From assembly GCA_000621185.1 (NCBI GenBank), contig KK211222.1, forward strand, positions 62,001-126,000: 64,000 bases of DNA, given 5' to 3'. Numbering within the stretch: the first letter of the stretch is position 1; each line of letters starts with the position of its first letter. The position numbers and the translations under genes were made by a program. This stretch comes from Franconibacter pulveris DSM 19144. Lineage in GTDB: Bacteria; Pseudomonadota; Gammaproteobacteria; Enterobacterales; Enterobacteriaceae. The notes beneath the pieces are model-generated. The model was not told the origin of the DNA. It was given only the letters and a program-made list of their open reading frames with translations, and did no database searches. This document shows positions 29,270-38,190 of this stretch, piece after piece.

Positions 29270-29283
29270 CCTAAGGAGCAAGC

Positions 29284-30354
29284 ATGTCACGTCCCATCGT
29301 CGCGAGTCTCGACCTGCAGGCGCTGCGTCAAAACCTGCAGGTGGTGCGCCGCGCCGCGCCGCATTCTCGCGTCTGGTCGGTGGTGAAGGCCAACGCATAC
29401 GGCCACGGACTGGATCGCGTCTGGTCCGCGCTCGGCGCCACGGACGGTTTCGCGATGCTGAATCTGGAAGAGGCTATTCTGCTGCGCGAGCGCGGCTGGA
29501 AAGGGCCTGTCCTGCTGCTGGAAGGCTTTTTCCACGCCGACGAGCTGGCGCTGTTTGATAAATATCGCCTGACCACCAGCCTGCACAGCAACTGGCAGGT
29601 GAAGGCGCTGGCGAACGCGAAGCTTAACGCGCCGCTGGATGTGTACTTAAAAATCAACAGCGGCATGAACCGACTCGGCTTTGCCCCGGAGCGGGTGCAC
29701 AGCGTCTGGCAGCAGCTGCGCGACATTAAAAACGTCGGCCAGCTAACGCTAATGGCGCACTTCGCCGACGCGGATAAACCCGACGGCATCGACGAGCCGA
29801 TGCGGCGCATCGGGCAGGCGGCAGAGGGCATCGACGCCCCGCGCTCGCTCGCCAATTCCGCCGCCACGCTCTGGCATCCGCAGGCCCATTTCGACTGGGT
29901 TCGCCCGGGCATCGCGCTGTATGGTGCTTCGCCGAGCGGGCAGTGGCGGGATATCGCCACCAGCGGTTTGCAGCCGGTGATGAGCTTAAAGAGCGAGATA
30001 ATCGGCATTCAAAACCTGAAAGCGGGCGAGACGGTCGGATACGGCAGCCGCTACCGCGCAGACCAGGAGCGGCGCATCGGCATCGTCGCCTGCGGTTACG
30101 CCGACGGCTACCCGCGCCAGGCGCCGGACGGCGCGCCGGTGCTGGTCGATGGCGTACGCACAGGCATTGTCGGCACTGTCTCAATGGATATGCTGGCGGT
30201 GGATTTAACGCCCTGTCCGCAGGCGGGCATCGGCAGTCCGGTGGAGCTGTGGGGCAACGCCATCAAGGTTGATGACGTGGCAAGCGCGGCGGGTACGGTG
30301 GGCTATGAACTGCTGACGGCGTTAGCGCCGCGTGTGCCGGTAGTGACAGTGTAA
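29284..30354 (+). CDS. dadX: Catabolic alanine racemase
   Basis: PLP-dependent racemase, 356 aa, feeding L-alanine into D-alanine for DadA. Fold-type III signature VVKANAYGHGLDRVW has the PLP lysine; the second catalytic region contains VGYGSRYRADQERR with the conserved Tyr. AAGGAGCAAGC precedes the start. Second gene of dadAX. Confidence 0.96.
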   Translation: MSRPIVASLDLQALRQNLQVVRRAAPHSRVWSVVKANAYGHGLDRVWSALGATDGFAMLNLEEAILLRERGWKGPVLLLEGFFHADELALFDKYRLTTSLHSNWQVKALANAKLNAPLDVYLKINSGMNRLGFAPERVHSVWQQLRDIKNVGQLTLMAHFADADKPDGIDEPMRRIGQAAEGIDAPRSLANSAATLWHPQAHFDWVRPGIALYGASPSGQWRDIATSGLQPVMSLKSEIIGIQNLKAGETVGYGSRYRADQERRIGIVACGYADGYPRQAPDGAPVLVDGVRTGIVGTVSMDMLAVDLTPCPQAGIGSPVELWGNAIKVDDVASAAGTVGYELLTALAPRVPVVTV

Positions 30355-30374
30355 CTTTTGCTGTTCAGGCTTAC

Positions 30375-30405
30375 AGGGAAACCTGCCGGTTTCCCTTTTT
30401 CTTTT
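30375..30405 (+). terminator. dadAX terminator
   Basis: GGGAAACC-TGCC-GGTTTCCC followed by TTTTTCTTTT. Confidence 0.9.
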
Positions 30406-30414
30406 ATGGCCCAG

Positions 30415-30762
30415 TTAACGGGCCGTTCTCTCCCGCAACTCCGCCTGTAAAAAACTTTCCAGCGCGTTCAACGCCGGCGCCAGCAGACCGATGGCGTAAA
30501 GGGAATGGCCTAAGCGCTGTTGGTTCTGCGCGCCTGCCTCTTCCACGCGGGTCGGGTTGCTGAGCGTTTCGCCCAGCAAAGCCAGGCAGTGGCAAAGCCC
30601 GGCGTGGGTCTCCTGGCAACACTGCATCAGTTGCAAACACTCCGCGTTGCTCATCTGCGCAAAGCTGATGTTCACCAGCGCCGAAGCCATGTCCGAAAAG
30701 TGGATATCGCCGCCAGCGCTTATTTCCTGATATGGGTTCGTGTTAACATCCGTCGTAGCCAT
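30415..30762 (-). CDS. Conserved hypothetical helical protein, 115 aa
   Basis: Function not recognised. Starts MATTDVNTNPYQEISAGGDI, then cysteine-bearing helices (NAECLQLMQCCQETHAGLCHCLALLGETL) and a C-terminal helical part. Five Cys in a short segment hint at metal binding, but no known motif is matched. Layout resembles small DUF3077-like proteins of pseudomonads; this resemblance is weak. AAGGATTAATGTT precedes the ATG. Divergent from the small RHH gene, sharing a short regulatory region. Confidence 0.7.
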   Translation of the reverse strand: MATTDVNTNPYQEISAGGDIHFSDMASALVNISFAQMSNAECLQLMQCCQETHAGLCHCLALLGETLSNPTRVEEAGAQNQQRLGHSLYAIGLLAPALNALESFLQAELRERTAR

Positions 30763-30853
30763 AACATTAATCCTTGTAATGATGTGGTCAGAAGCCCTTT
30801 GATGCGCCTACATCTCTGGGCTTCGCTCTTTGGTGATTCATTTTTTAATACAG

Positions 30854-30863
30854 TGTAATTACA
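30854..30863. promoter_or_regulatory. Palindrome in the divergent region
   Basis: TGTAATTACA is a perfect 10-bp palindrome, 28 bp before the RHH gene start and 91 bp before the 115-aa gene. RHH proteins often bind short palindromes and autoregulate; the link is inference. A 7-bp inverted repeat GAAGCCC/GGGCTTC flanks 30790-30823. Confidence 0.35.
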
Positions 30864-30891
30864 ACGCAAAAGCGGGTCATCCGTCATCATC

Positions 30892-31062
30892 ATGTCCACA
30901 GAAAAAACCAAAACCGACCAGTATCAGATTCGGTTGTCTCCTGCGTTCCGCGCCCAGCTGGAAGAGCAGGCGCGCAAAGAGGGGGACCATTCGCTGGCGA
31001 CCTGGATCAAGCGCACCCTGCGTAAAGCGCTGCTGGCGAACGGCATCGAGCCAAAAGGCTAA
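30892..31062 (+). CDS. Short ribbon-helix-helix (Arc-like) DNA-binding protein
   Basis: 56 aa from ATG at 30892, MSTEKTKTDQYQIRLSPAFR onward. YQIRLSPAFRAQLEEQA followed by ATWIKRTLRKALLANG has the beta-strand/helix/helix pattern of Arc/MetJ-type RHH repressors. No ribosome binding site stands out clearly. It may be a phage- or plasmid-derived regulator, or a toxin-antitoxin antidote; no toxin domain is recognised in the divergent partner. Ends before a terminator. Confidence 0.7.
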   Translation: MSTEKTKTDQYQIRLSPAFRAQLEEQARKEGDHSLATWIKRTLRKALLANGIEPKG

Positions 31063-31102
31063 GCGCTTCCCGGTCATGCCCCGTACCTTACGCGCAGACA
31101 AA

Positions 31103-31132
31103 AAAAGAGGGTCGTCAGACCCTCTTTGTTAT
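31103..31132. terminator. Terminator between the RHH gene and cvrA
   Basis: AAAGAGGGTC-GTCA-GACCCTCTTT, flanked by an A run and GTTATTT, usable in both directions. Confidence 0.8.
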
Positions 31133-31158
31133 TTACGGCGCGGCGCTGCTGGCGGCTG

Positions 31159-32892
31159 TCAGGATTCCGCTTCGTCCTCGACGATTTTCAGGCCGATGCG
31201 GCGGATCTGGTTATTTTCCTTCTCCGCCACCGTCCAGGTGACGCCCGCGAAATCAATCTGGTCGCCCACCACGGGAGCGGCCCCAAGCTGGCGCAGCACC
31301 ATCTCGCCAATCGTCTGCTCGGTGTCTACCGATTCCTCCGGCTCCAGCCCATAGATAAAGGCCACGTCGGCAAGCTTCGCATCCGCTTCCAGAATAAAGT
31401 CGCCGAAGAAGCGCTGGTCGAGCGCCACGGGCGGCGACTGGCTAAAGAGCTTGCCGAGCGCCGGCAGGTCGCGCTCGCGGCCAATCACGCACAGCACGTC
31501 GTCTTCCTGCAGCCGGGTGCTGCCGGTGGGGTGCATCAGCTGATTATCGCGAAACAGTGCCGCAATGCGCGTCTCTTTCGGCATATGCAGGTCGCGCAAG
31601 GCCGCGCCCACGCACCATTTGTCGGCGCTGAGCTGGAAGATAAACTGCTCCCACGGGTTTTCCGGGTGAATATCCAGCCCGACGCGGGAGATGGGACGAC
31701 CCGCCTCCGGCACCACCACTTTGGTTTTTTTCGCCGCCCAGCCAAGCGAGGTGCCCTGAAACAGCAGCGACACCAGCACCACGAAAAAGGCGATGTTGAA
31801 AAAGAGGTTGGCGCGGTCAAGGCCCGCCATCATCGGGAACACCGCCAGAATGATCGGCACCGCACCGCGCAGCCCAACCCAGCTGATAAACACGCGCTCG
31901 CGCAGGTGAAAGCCTTTAAACGGCAGTAGCCCGGCGAACACCGAAAGCGGACGGGCGATAAAAATCATCCAGATGGAGAGCAGCAGCGCCGGAATGGCGA
32001 TAGGCAGCAGATCCGACGGCGTAACCAGCAGGCCGAGCACCAGGAACATGCCAATCTGCGCAAGCCAGGCCAGCCCGTCAAAGGTTTGCAGAATGCCATA
32101 ACGGTTGCGAATAGGGCGGTTGCCGAGCAGAAAGCCGCAGAGGTAAACCGCCAGAATGCCGCTGCCGTCCATCGCGGTGGTCAGCGAGAAAATCAAAATG
32201 CCGCCGCTTAACGCCAGCAGGGGGTAAAGGCCGGAAGGCAGCGGGATGCGGTTAATCATCTGCTGCAGCAAGTAGCCGCCGCTCAGGCCAATCACAATGC
32301 CTAAGCCAAACTGGCGGATGATATCGACGATAAACATCCAGCTCAGGCCAGTTTCATGCTTCTGAATCATTTCAATCAGCGTGATGGTGAGAAACACCGC
32401 CATCGGATCGTTGCTGCCTGACTCCATCTCAAGCGTCGAGCTGACGCGCTCGTTAAGCCCTTTGCCGCCGAGCAGCGAGAAGACCGCGGCGGCGTCGGTT
32501 GAACCGACAATCGCCCCAATCAGCAGCCCTTCGACTAAATCGAGGTGAAACAGCCAGGCGGCGGCGACGCCGGTTAACCCGGAGGTGATAAGCACGCCGA
32601 CGGTGGCGAGCGAAAGCGCCGGACCGAGCGCCACGCGCAGCGACTTTGCTTGCGTGCGGATGCCGCCGTCAAGCAGGATCACCGCCAGCGCCAGGTTACT
32701 TATCAGATACGCGAAAGGATAGTTATCAAACGGAATGCCGCCAACGCCATCCACCCCCGCCAGCATGCCGATAGCGAGGAAAATAACGAGGATAGGTATG
32801 CCAAGACGGGATGAAAAAGAACTCAATAAAATACTGCAGGTTACTAAAACGGAACCCAAGATAAACAAACTGATAATCGTCCCGGCGTCCAA
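31159..32892 (-). CDS. cvrA: K+/H+ antiporter CvrA/NhaP2
   Basis: 577-aa CPA1-family antiporter (E. coli CvrA/YcgO 578). N-terminal membrane domain with about 12 helices contains [21 protein letters not shown] and [17 protein letters not shown] (family acidic/Asn motifs). A TrkA_C-like domain (roughly residues 395-480) and a CorC/HlyC-type C-terminal domain follow. Role in K+ homeostasis and growth at low osmolarity is known from E. coli. Confidence 0.94.
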   Translation of the reverse strand: MDAGTIISLFILGSVLVTCSILLSSFSSRLGIPILVIFLAIGMLAGVDGVGGIPFDNYPFAYLISNLALAVILLDGGIRTQAKSLRVALGPALSLATVGVLITSGLTGVAAAWLFHLDLVEGLLIGAIVGSTDAAAVFSLLGGKGLNERVSSTLEMESGSNDPMAVFLTITLIEMIQKHETGLSWMFIVDIIRQFGLGIVIGLSGGYLLQQMINRIPLPSGLYPLLALSGGILIFSLTTAMDGSGILAVYLCGFLLGNRPIRNRYGILQTFDGLAWLAQIGMFLVLGLLVTPSDLLPIAIPALLLSIWMIFIARPLSVFAGLLPFKGFHLRERVFISWVGLRGAVPIILAVFPMMAGLDRANLFFNIAFFVVLVSLLFQGTSLGWAAKKTKVVVPEAGRPISRVGLDIHPENPWEQFIFQLSADKWCVGAALRDLHMPKETRIAALFRDNQLMHPTGSTRLQEDDVLCVIGRERDLPALGKLFSQSPPVALDQRFFGDFILEADAKLADVAFIYGLEPEESVDTEQTIGEMVLRQLGAAPVVGDQIDFAGVTWTVAEKENNQIRRIGLKIVEDEAES

Positions 32893-32965
32893 AGTTGCTG
32901 GTCTCCTTCTGAGGTTCGTGGTGAATTAAAACCGTAACATAATTATGTCGGGTCAATTTGAATAA

Positions 32966-33904
32966 TTAGCCTGCTGAATGGTTTTTTTCTACATTATTTA
33001 GTACGGGATGACCGCTCAGCGTAAGCCGCGCCTGCTTGCCGTCGTGCGCCAGCTCGCCCCAGGCGCCGAGCGGCAGCGTTACGGTCTCTTGCTCGTGGCC
33101 GAAGGCCAGTCCCGTTACTATCGGCACGCTGATGCGCTCGCGCAGCAGGGCGATGGCGGCGTCGAGATCGTAACCGCAGTCATAGTCGTTGGGCTTCGCC
33201 GCCGTAAAGCTGCCGAGGATAATCGCCCGCTGACGGGAAAGAATGCCTGCGTGATGCAACTGCAGCAGCATGCGCTCTACGCGGAACGGGTGTTCGTTGA
33301 TATCTTCCACCACCAGAATGCCGTCCTGAATGTCAGGCAGCCACGGCGTGCCGATAAGCGACGCCAGCATCGCGAGGTTGCCGCCCCAGACTTTGCCCTG
33401 CGCCTCGCAAGGGGCCGCGTCGCTTTCCCATTGCAGCGTAAAGCGCGGCGCCGTCAGCGCCTGCCAGAAGTGGCGCCAGGTAAAATCGTTCATCTCCGGC
33501 GCGCCGAAGTTTCCCGCCAGCATCGGACCGCTAAAGGTAATGACATCGCCTGCGGCCAGCAGACCCAGTTGGATAACCGTGAAGTCGCTGTGGCCGCAAA
33601 TCAGCAGCGGGTTGCGCTGCTGCCGCGCCGCCAGCGCGGCGAAATCGAGGCGCTCCAGCAGACGGCTCGCCCCGTATCCGCCGCGTACGGCCAGCACAAT
33701 GCGTTCACTTTCAGACAATTCCGCCAGCGCCTGTAAATCAGCCAGACGGCAGTCGTCAGAACCGGCGAAGCGCTGTGCGCGACGGCGAATGACCCCCTGA
33801 TTTTCCACGCGATGGCCCGCCTGTTCGAGAAACGCTACGCCGCGCGCGGCCGCCTCCTGATTAATGCAGTAACCCGACGGCGCTATCAGATGAAAAACGG
33901 ACAT
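32966..33904 (-). CDS. ldcA: Murein tetrapeptide carboxypeptidase (L,D-)
   Basis: 312 aa (E. coli 304), cytoplasmic S66-family peptidase that trims the terminal D-Ala from recycled murein tetrapeptides. The nucleophile elbow is VRGGYGASRLLERLD (Ser). WGGNLAMLASLIGTPW and the C-terminal FGHEQETVTLPLG segment (His) complete the Ser-Glu-His triad. Divergent from emtA, as in E. coli. Confidence 0.94.
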   Translation of the reverse strand: MSVFHLIAPSGYCINQEAAARGVAFLEQAGHRVENQGVIRRRAQRFAGSDDCRLADLQALAELSESERIVLAVRGGYGASRLLERLDFAALAARQQRNPLLICGHSDFTVIQLGLLAAGDVITFSGPMLAGNFGAPEMNDFTWRHFWQALTAPRFTLQWESDAAPCEAQGKVWGGNLAMLASLIGTPWLPDIQDGILVVEDINEHPFRVERMLLQLHHAGILSRQRAIILGSFTAAKPNDYDCGYDLDAAIALLRERISVPIVTGLAFGHEQETVTLPLGAWGELAHDGKQARLTLSGHPVLNNVEKNHSAG

Positions 33905-34021
33905 GGCAAATCCTTGCTGAATTCAGATGTGAAACCGTTATCATGCCGCTAACCTTGTCGGTTGTCATCCGCAGCGCCGTGCCGCGGATGGCCTGTTTTT
34001 AACATGGAAAGGGAATAACGC

Positions 34022-34633
34022 GTGAAATTGAGATGGTTGATTATCCTTGTGCTGGTGCTGGCCGGATGCAGCAGCACATCTGACTATAAAAACCCGCCGT
34101 GGAATGCCGAAGCGCCGACGAAGCGCGCCATGCAGTGGCTGCCGATAAGCCAGCAGGCGGGGCAGGCGTGGGGCGTCAGCCCGCGGCTTATCACGGCCAT
34201 CATCGCCGTGGAGTCGGGCGGCAACCCAACGCTGGTGAGCAAATCCAACGCGGTAGGGCTGATGCAGCTTAAGGCCTCCACCGCCGGGCGCGAGGTCTAC
34301 CGCTATATGGGCTGGCAAGGCCAGCCTTCCACCAGCGAGCTGAAAAACCCGGAACGTAACATCTCCATGGGCACCGCCTACCTGAGCATTCTGGAGCACG
34401 GCGTGCTGAAGGGCATTGAGGACCCGGAAGTCATGCAATACGCGCTGGTGGTCTCTTACGTTAACGGCGCAGGCGCGCTGCTGCGCACCTTCTCCTCAGA
34501 TCGTAAAGCGGCGATAGAAGAGATTAACGATCTCAGCCCGGATGAGTTTATCGAGCATGTCGCGAAACATCACCCGGCGCCGCAGGCTCCGCGCTACCTC
34601 TGGAAGATCCAGCAGGCGATGAACGCCATGTAA
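34022..34633 (+). CDS. emtA: Membrane-bound lytic murein transglycosylase E
   Basis: 203-aa outer-membrane lipoprotein (E. coli 203). Signal peptide [18 protein letters not shown] with lipobox LAGC. Transglycosylase core: the catalytic Glu in [20 protein letters not shown], then LMQLKAST and the C-terminal [13 protein letters not shown]. Starts at GTG 34022; GGAAAG upstream. Convergent with ycgR, whose stop abuts. Confidence 0.93.
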   Translation: MKLRWLIILVLVLAGCSSTSDYKNPPWNAEAPTKRAMQWLPISQQAGQAWGVSPRLITAIIAVESGGNPTLVSKSNAVGLMQLKASTAGREVYRYMGWQGQPSTSELKNPERNISMGTAYLSILEHGVLKGIEDPEVMQYALVVSYVNGAGALLRTFSSDRKAAIEEINDLSPDEFIEHVAKHHPAPQAPRYLWKIQQAMNAM

Positions 34634-35365
34634 TCAGCGCACCCGGCTCGCTTTTTCGCGGGCCGTCCGCTCAAGCGAGAAGATAATCCGCTGCAATTCC
34701 CGCTCCACCGCCGGGCTGACGTTGAGAAACCGAAAGCTCAGGCGGGGAGTGGACACCGTCTCGTTCTTACTGCCCACCACCGTGCGCTCGGAAACCGAAA
34801 TCAGCTGGGCGTCGAAGCGAAACTTGCCAAACTCCAGCAGATCCATATCGATTTGCGAGAACATCGCGCCCGCTTCAAGCCCTGCCGGCAACGGGCCTTC
34901 CACCAGCGCGCCCATGCCGCCAAGCGACAGATCCTGCAGGCGAAAACGCAGCAGCTTGCCGTCCGGCAGTAACGCGCGACAAAAGTAGAGCGGCTGCACC
35001 GGCGCGCTAATGCGGAAATACTCGCGGCGCTGCACAAACCAGAGCGAAGAGGGCAGCGGGGTGACGAAAGCGGGCAGCCCCTGGTAATCCTGCACAGAGA
35101 GCGGCGGCAGCGCGAACTCTACCTTGGCGCCCTGGGTCTCGGCCACAAAGACGATGGCGCTGGCTCTCTGCACCGCCTGGTTTTCCAGACTCTGGCTGCC
35201 AAAATCGAGCACCAGCTGCTCCCGCGTGACGTCCAGTATGCGGCTGATGAACTGCCCGTTAGCCCAGGAAAGGCGCACCGGCACCTGGCTTTTTTGCAGG
35301 TCGCGCAGCACGCCAAGCACCGCAAGGGGATTTTGCTTCAGAAACTGCTCACTGTAATTACTCAC
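34634..35365 (-). CDS. ycgR: c-di-GMP-binding flagellar brake YcgR
   Basis: 243 aa (E. coli 244). N-terminal YcgR domain, then PilZ domain with the c-di-GMP-binding RRxxxR box in VQRREYFRISAPV and the D/NxSxxG motif in LQDLSLGGMGALV. When c-di-GMP is high it brakes the flagellar motor. Start is GTG at 35365 (VSNYSEQFLKQNPLAVLG) with AGGAC upstream; the long reading frame up to 35836 covers the promoter and runs antisense through ymgE, and is rejected. Confidence 0.95.
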   Translation of the reverse strand: MSNYSEQFLKQNPLAVLGVLRDLQKSQVPVRLSWANGQFISRILDVTREQLVLDFGSQSLENQAVQRASAIVFVAETQGAKVEFALPPLSVQDYQGLPAFVTPLPSSLWFVQRREYFRISAPVQPLYFCRALLPDGKLLRFRLQDLSLGGMGALVEGPLPAGLEAGAMFSQIDMDLLEFGKFRFDAQLISVSERTVVGSKNETVSTPRLSFRFLNVSPAVERELQRIIFSLERTAREKASRVR

Positions 35366-35406
35366 GTCCTGTTCTTCCTCGAATTCTGACAGAGTGATAT
35401 GCACGG

Positions 35407-35433
35407 TTATCGGCGTGCTGAGAAAAATCTTAA
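35407..35433 (-). promoter_or_regulatory. FliA (sigma 28) promoter of ycgR
   Basis: Minus strand: TTAAGATT (35433-35426), an 11-bp spacer, then a perfect GCCGATAA (35414-35407). This fits the FliA consensus TAAAGTTT-N11-GCCGATAA and places ycgR in the late flagellar regulon, as in E. coli. Confidence 0.85.
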
Positions 35434-35584
35434 TACACGCGCCGTTTTTTTTTTCTCGCAGCGTTGCGCGATCACCTAATCCACCCTTTTTTAATTTAGT
35501 GCCTATACTTGAAGTACTTGCCCGCGGCGCACTGGCTTTGCCGCAGGCGTTTTTTGCAACACAACCTAAGAGGATGGAGAAACT

Positions 35585-35839
35585 ATGGGTATCCTGGCGT
35601 GGATTGTATTTGGTCTTATCGCAGGCATTATCGCTAAGCTGATTATGCCTGGTCGCGATGGCGGCGGTTTTATTCTTACCTGCGTACTGGGTATTGTCGG
35701 CGCCGTGGTTGGCGGCTGGCTCGCGACCCTGTTTGGCATTGGCGGCGATGTCACGGGCTTCGACCTGAGGAGCTTCCTCGTGGCCGTAGTGGGTGCCATC
35801 GTGGTGCTGGCTATCTTCCGCATGGTTCGTCGCCACTAA
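35585..35839 (+). CDS. ymgE: GlsB/YeaQ/YmgE-family small membrane protein
   Basis: 84 aa with three TM segments: MGILAWIVFGLIAGIIAKL, ILTCVLGIVGAVVGGWLA, and SFLVAVVGAIVVLAIFRMVR. The GIIAKLIMPG loop and glycine spacing identify the stress-related transglycosylase-associated family, function not known. AAGAGGATGGAG precedes the ATG. Neighbour of ycgR as in E. coli. Confidence 0.93.
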   Translation: MGILAWIVFGLIAGIIAKLIMPGRDGGGFILTCVLGIVGAVVGGWLATLFGIGGDVTGFDLRSFLVAVVGAIVVLAIFRMVRRH

Positions 35840-35854
35840 TAATCATCAGCCATC

Positions 35855-35885
35855 AAAAAACGGCCCCTGCGGGCCGTTTTTTTTG
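35855..35885. terminator. Terminator between ymgE and the siderophore receptor
   Basis: AAAAAACGGCCC-CTGC-GGGCCGTTTTTTTT; flanking A and T runs can serve both converging genes. Confidence 0.9.
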
Positions 35886-35887
35886 CC

Positions 35888-38005
35888 TTAAAAATCGTAG
35901 CCCACGGTCGCCACCACCGAGCGCTCTGCGCCCCAGTAGCAGTTGGTGGTGTAACAGCCAGAAACATACTCCCGGTCGGTCAGGTTAGTGGCGTTGACCT
36001 GGACGAATGCGCCTTTCAGCGCGCTGTTCCAGGCGCCTAAGTCGGCTTTCACCATCGCATCCACCAGCGTGACCGAAGGCACGCGGTTGCTGTTCTGATC
36101 GTCCGCCCATTGTTTGCCAATGTAACGCACGCCTGCGCCCGCGCTGATGCCGTAGTCGAACTGGTAATGCGCCCAGAACGAGGCGATCTGGTCCGGGGTC
36201 AGCAGCGGCGTGTTGCCGTCTTTGCCACCCAGAGAATCTTCAAAGCGCACCCGGTTCCAGCTGTAGCCTGCAATGGTGCTCAGGCGAGGCGTAATTTGAT
36301 TGCGCGCTTCCAGCTCCACGCCCTGAGAATGTACGTCGCCCGCCGCCTGGTAAGTGGCGGTGGCAATGTTCTCGTCGCGCTGGGAGACATCTTTCTGCTT
36401 TAAATCGTACATGGCGACGGTGTAGAGATCCGACGTGCCCGGCGGTTGGTACTTCAGGCCGCCTTCATACTGCTCCGAGGTGCTTGGCTTAAGCAGCGCG
36501 CCGTTGGCATCGTAAAGAATGGAAGGGGTGATCGCCTGGCTGTAGCTGAGGTAAGGTGAAAGGCCATTGTCGAAAGCATAAAGCAGCGAAGCGCGACCGC
36601 CGAGGTGATCGTCGGACCGACGGTAGCCGATGCCGTAAGCATTGCTGTACTGGCGCGCCACGATGCGGTCATAGCGGCCCGAAAGGGTCGCATGCCAGCG
36701 ATTCCACGTCAGCTCATCCTGCAAATAGACGCCTGCCTGATAGTAGCGACGGTTAAAATCGTCGCTGCTGGTGACGGTATGCCCGGTCTGCGCAGTAGCG
36801 CCGGTGAAAGGGTTGAACGGCGCGGCGTCGCCGTATTCGCCCAGAATGTCATTACGAAAGCGGTGGTACTCTGCGCCAATAATGACGTTATGGTCCACCT
36901 CGCCGGTGGCGAACTGCGCCTGCAGGCGGTTGTCGGTCGACCAGCCGTCCAGCGACTCCTGATAACCCACGTAGCCGCGGCTCAGCAGGTTGCTGTCGTC
37001 AATCCAGCCGTTCTGATAAACCTGGTCGAGCCCGACATTAGTATGGGTATAACTGCCGCTGGCGTGTACCGACCAGATCTCATCAAAGCGATGATCGAAC
37101 TCGTAGCTGTAGATCTGCTCGCGACGCTGGTAACCATCGCCCGGATCCCCTTCGTTATAGTGATTGCTGACTTTGCGGCCGTTATGCGAATAAAGCGATC
37201 CTTCAATCGGCGAAGAGCCGTGATAGCCGCCGGAGGGATCTTTTTGCAAATAAGCGCGCAGCAGCAGGCTGGTATCGCTATCAGGCTGCCAGAGCAGAGA
37301 AGGAGAGATAGCGTAACGCTCTTCACGTGTGTTGTCGTACTGCGTATCGGTATTGCGGGTAATGCCGGTGATACGGTAAGCCCACTGGTCGTTAATGGCG
37401 TCGGTATAATCAAAGGCGCCGCTTTTGGTCTCCTGCGTACCGGCAGAAAGGCGGAAATGACCTTCAGCGCTGAACTGCGGGCGTTTGGAGGTGAGGTTCA
37501 CCAGGCCGCCCGGAATGCTTTGTCCGTAAAGAGCGGACGACGGGCCCTTGATGACATCCACGCGCTCGATAAACCATGGATCAATCTGCAAAATGCTGTG
37601 GCTGCCGCCGTCGCTCATCAGGCGCATGCCGTCCAGGAAAATATTATCCACGTCGCCGCCGTGGAAGCCGCGTAGGGCAAGGGCGTCAAAGCGCGTTGCG
37701 CCGCCGCCGATATTGGAGAAGACGCCAGGGGTGTAGTTCAGCGCTTCAGTAAACGTGCTTGCGCCCTGGTCTTCCATCTGCTGGCGCGTCACCACGGAAA
37801 CCGACTGGCCGGTGGTGATAAGCGGCTCGTCGGTTTTGGTTGCGCCGCTGCTGGTTTTAACGGTGTATCCCTGCGTAGGTGACGTGGCGATTTGCGCCGG
37901 CGCGGCGCTGACGGTGATGGTGTCTTCAGCCAGTGACGCATGCGGCGCGCTCAGCGCCAGCGCGCACAAACTGGCGGAGCGCGTTAAGGTTAATGCCATT
38001 CTCAT
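35888..38005 (-). CDS. TonB-dependent hydroxamate-type siderophore receptor (FoxA/FhuA-like)
   Basis: 705 aa, outer-membrane beta barrel. Signal peptide to about residue 26 (APHASLAEDT), TonB box DTITVSAAP, plug domain with GFHGGDVDNIFLDGMRLMSD and IKGPSSALYGQSIPGGLVNL. The C-terminal SGCYTTNCYWGAERSVVATV GYDF is typical of FhuA/FoxA. Ligand is inferred to be a hydroxamate such as ferrioxamine. A Fur-box-like site upstream fits iron control. Which of FoxA or FhuA it belongs to is not settled. Confidence 0.85.
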   Translation of the reverse strand: MRMALTLTRSASLCALALSAPHASLAEDTITVSAAPAQIATSPTQGYTVKTSSGATKTDEPLITTGQSVSVVTRQQMEDQGASTFTEALNYTPGVFSNIGGGATRFDALALRGFHGGDVDNIFLDGMRLMSDGGSHSILQIDPWFIERVDVIKGPSSALYGQSIPGGLVNLTSKRPQFSAEGHFRLSAGTQETKSGAFDYTDAINDQWAYRITGITRNTDTQYDNTREERYAISPSLLWQPDSDTSLLLRAYLQKDPSGGYHGSSPIEGSLYSHNGRKVSNHYNEGDPGDGYQRREQIYSYEFDHRFDEIWSVHASGSYTHTNVGLDQVYQNGWIDDSNLLSRGYVGYQESLDGWSTDNRLQAQFATGEVDHNVIIGAEYHRFRNDILGEYGDAAPFNPFTGATAQTGHTVTSSDDFNRRYYQAGVYLQDELTWNRWHATLSGRYDRIVARQYSNAYGIGYRRSDDHLGGRASLLYAFDNGLSPYLSYSQAITPSILYDANGALLKPSTSEQYEGGLKYQPPGTSDLYTVAMYDLKQKDVSQRDENIATATYQAAGDVHSQGVELEARNQITPRLSTIAGYSWNRVRFEDSLGGKDGNTPLLTPDQIASFWAHYQFDYGISAGAGVRYIGKQWADDQNSNRVPSVTLVDAMVKADLGAWNSALKGAFVQVNATNLTDREYVSGCYTTNCYWGAERSVVATVGYDF

Positions 38006-38048
38006 AATCTTGTTCCCGGAGTTGCCAGAGGGCGACCGTGTAATAACG

Positions 38049-38067
38049 AATGCGAATTATTATCGTT
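38049..38067 (-). promoter_or_regulatory. Fur box upstream of the siderophore receptor
   Basis: Minus strand GATAATAATTCGCATT is an 11/13 match to the GATAAT-N-ATTATC core. It is 44-62 bp before the receptor start. Confidence 0.65.
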
Positions 38068-38155
38068 AATGGCCTGAGGGTTCAAGTATCAAAATTGGCA
38101 GGTGAAGTGACGATAACCTTATGATGCGCGAGCGATAAGCTGGCTGACGGAGCGT

Positions 38156-38184
38156 GAAAAAAGCCCTCCCGCAGGAGGGCTTAC
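38156..38184 (-). terminator. treA terminator
   Basis: Minus strand: AGCCCTCC-TGC-GGGAGGGCT followed by TTTTTTC. Confidence 0.85.
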
Positions 38185-38190
38185 AGGCGC

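Noticed and set aside
30415-31062. Classic type II toxin-antitoxin pair
   Set aside because: The genes are divergent rather than overlapping in one operon, and no toxin domain is recognised. Kept as an open question only.
35366-35836. Long in-frame extension of ycgR
   Set aside because: The extra 157 codons cross the FliA promoter and run antisense to ymgE. The E. coli protein begins at the GTG chosen (35365).
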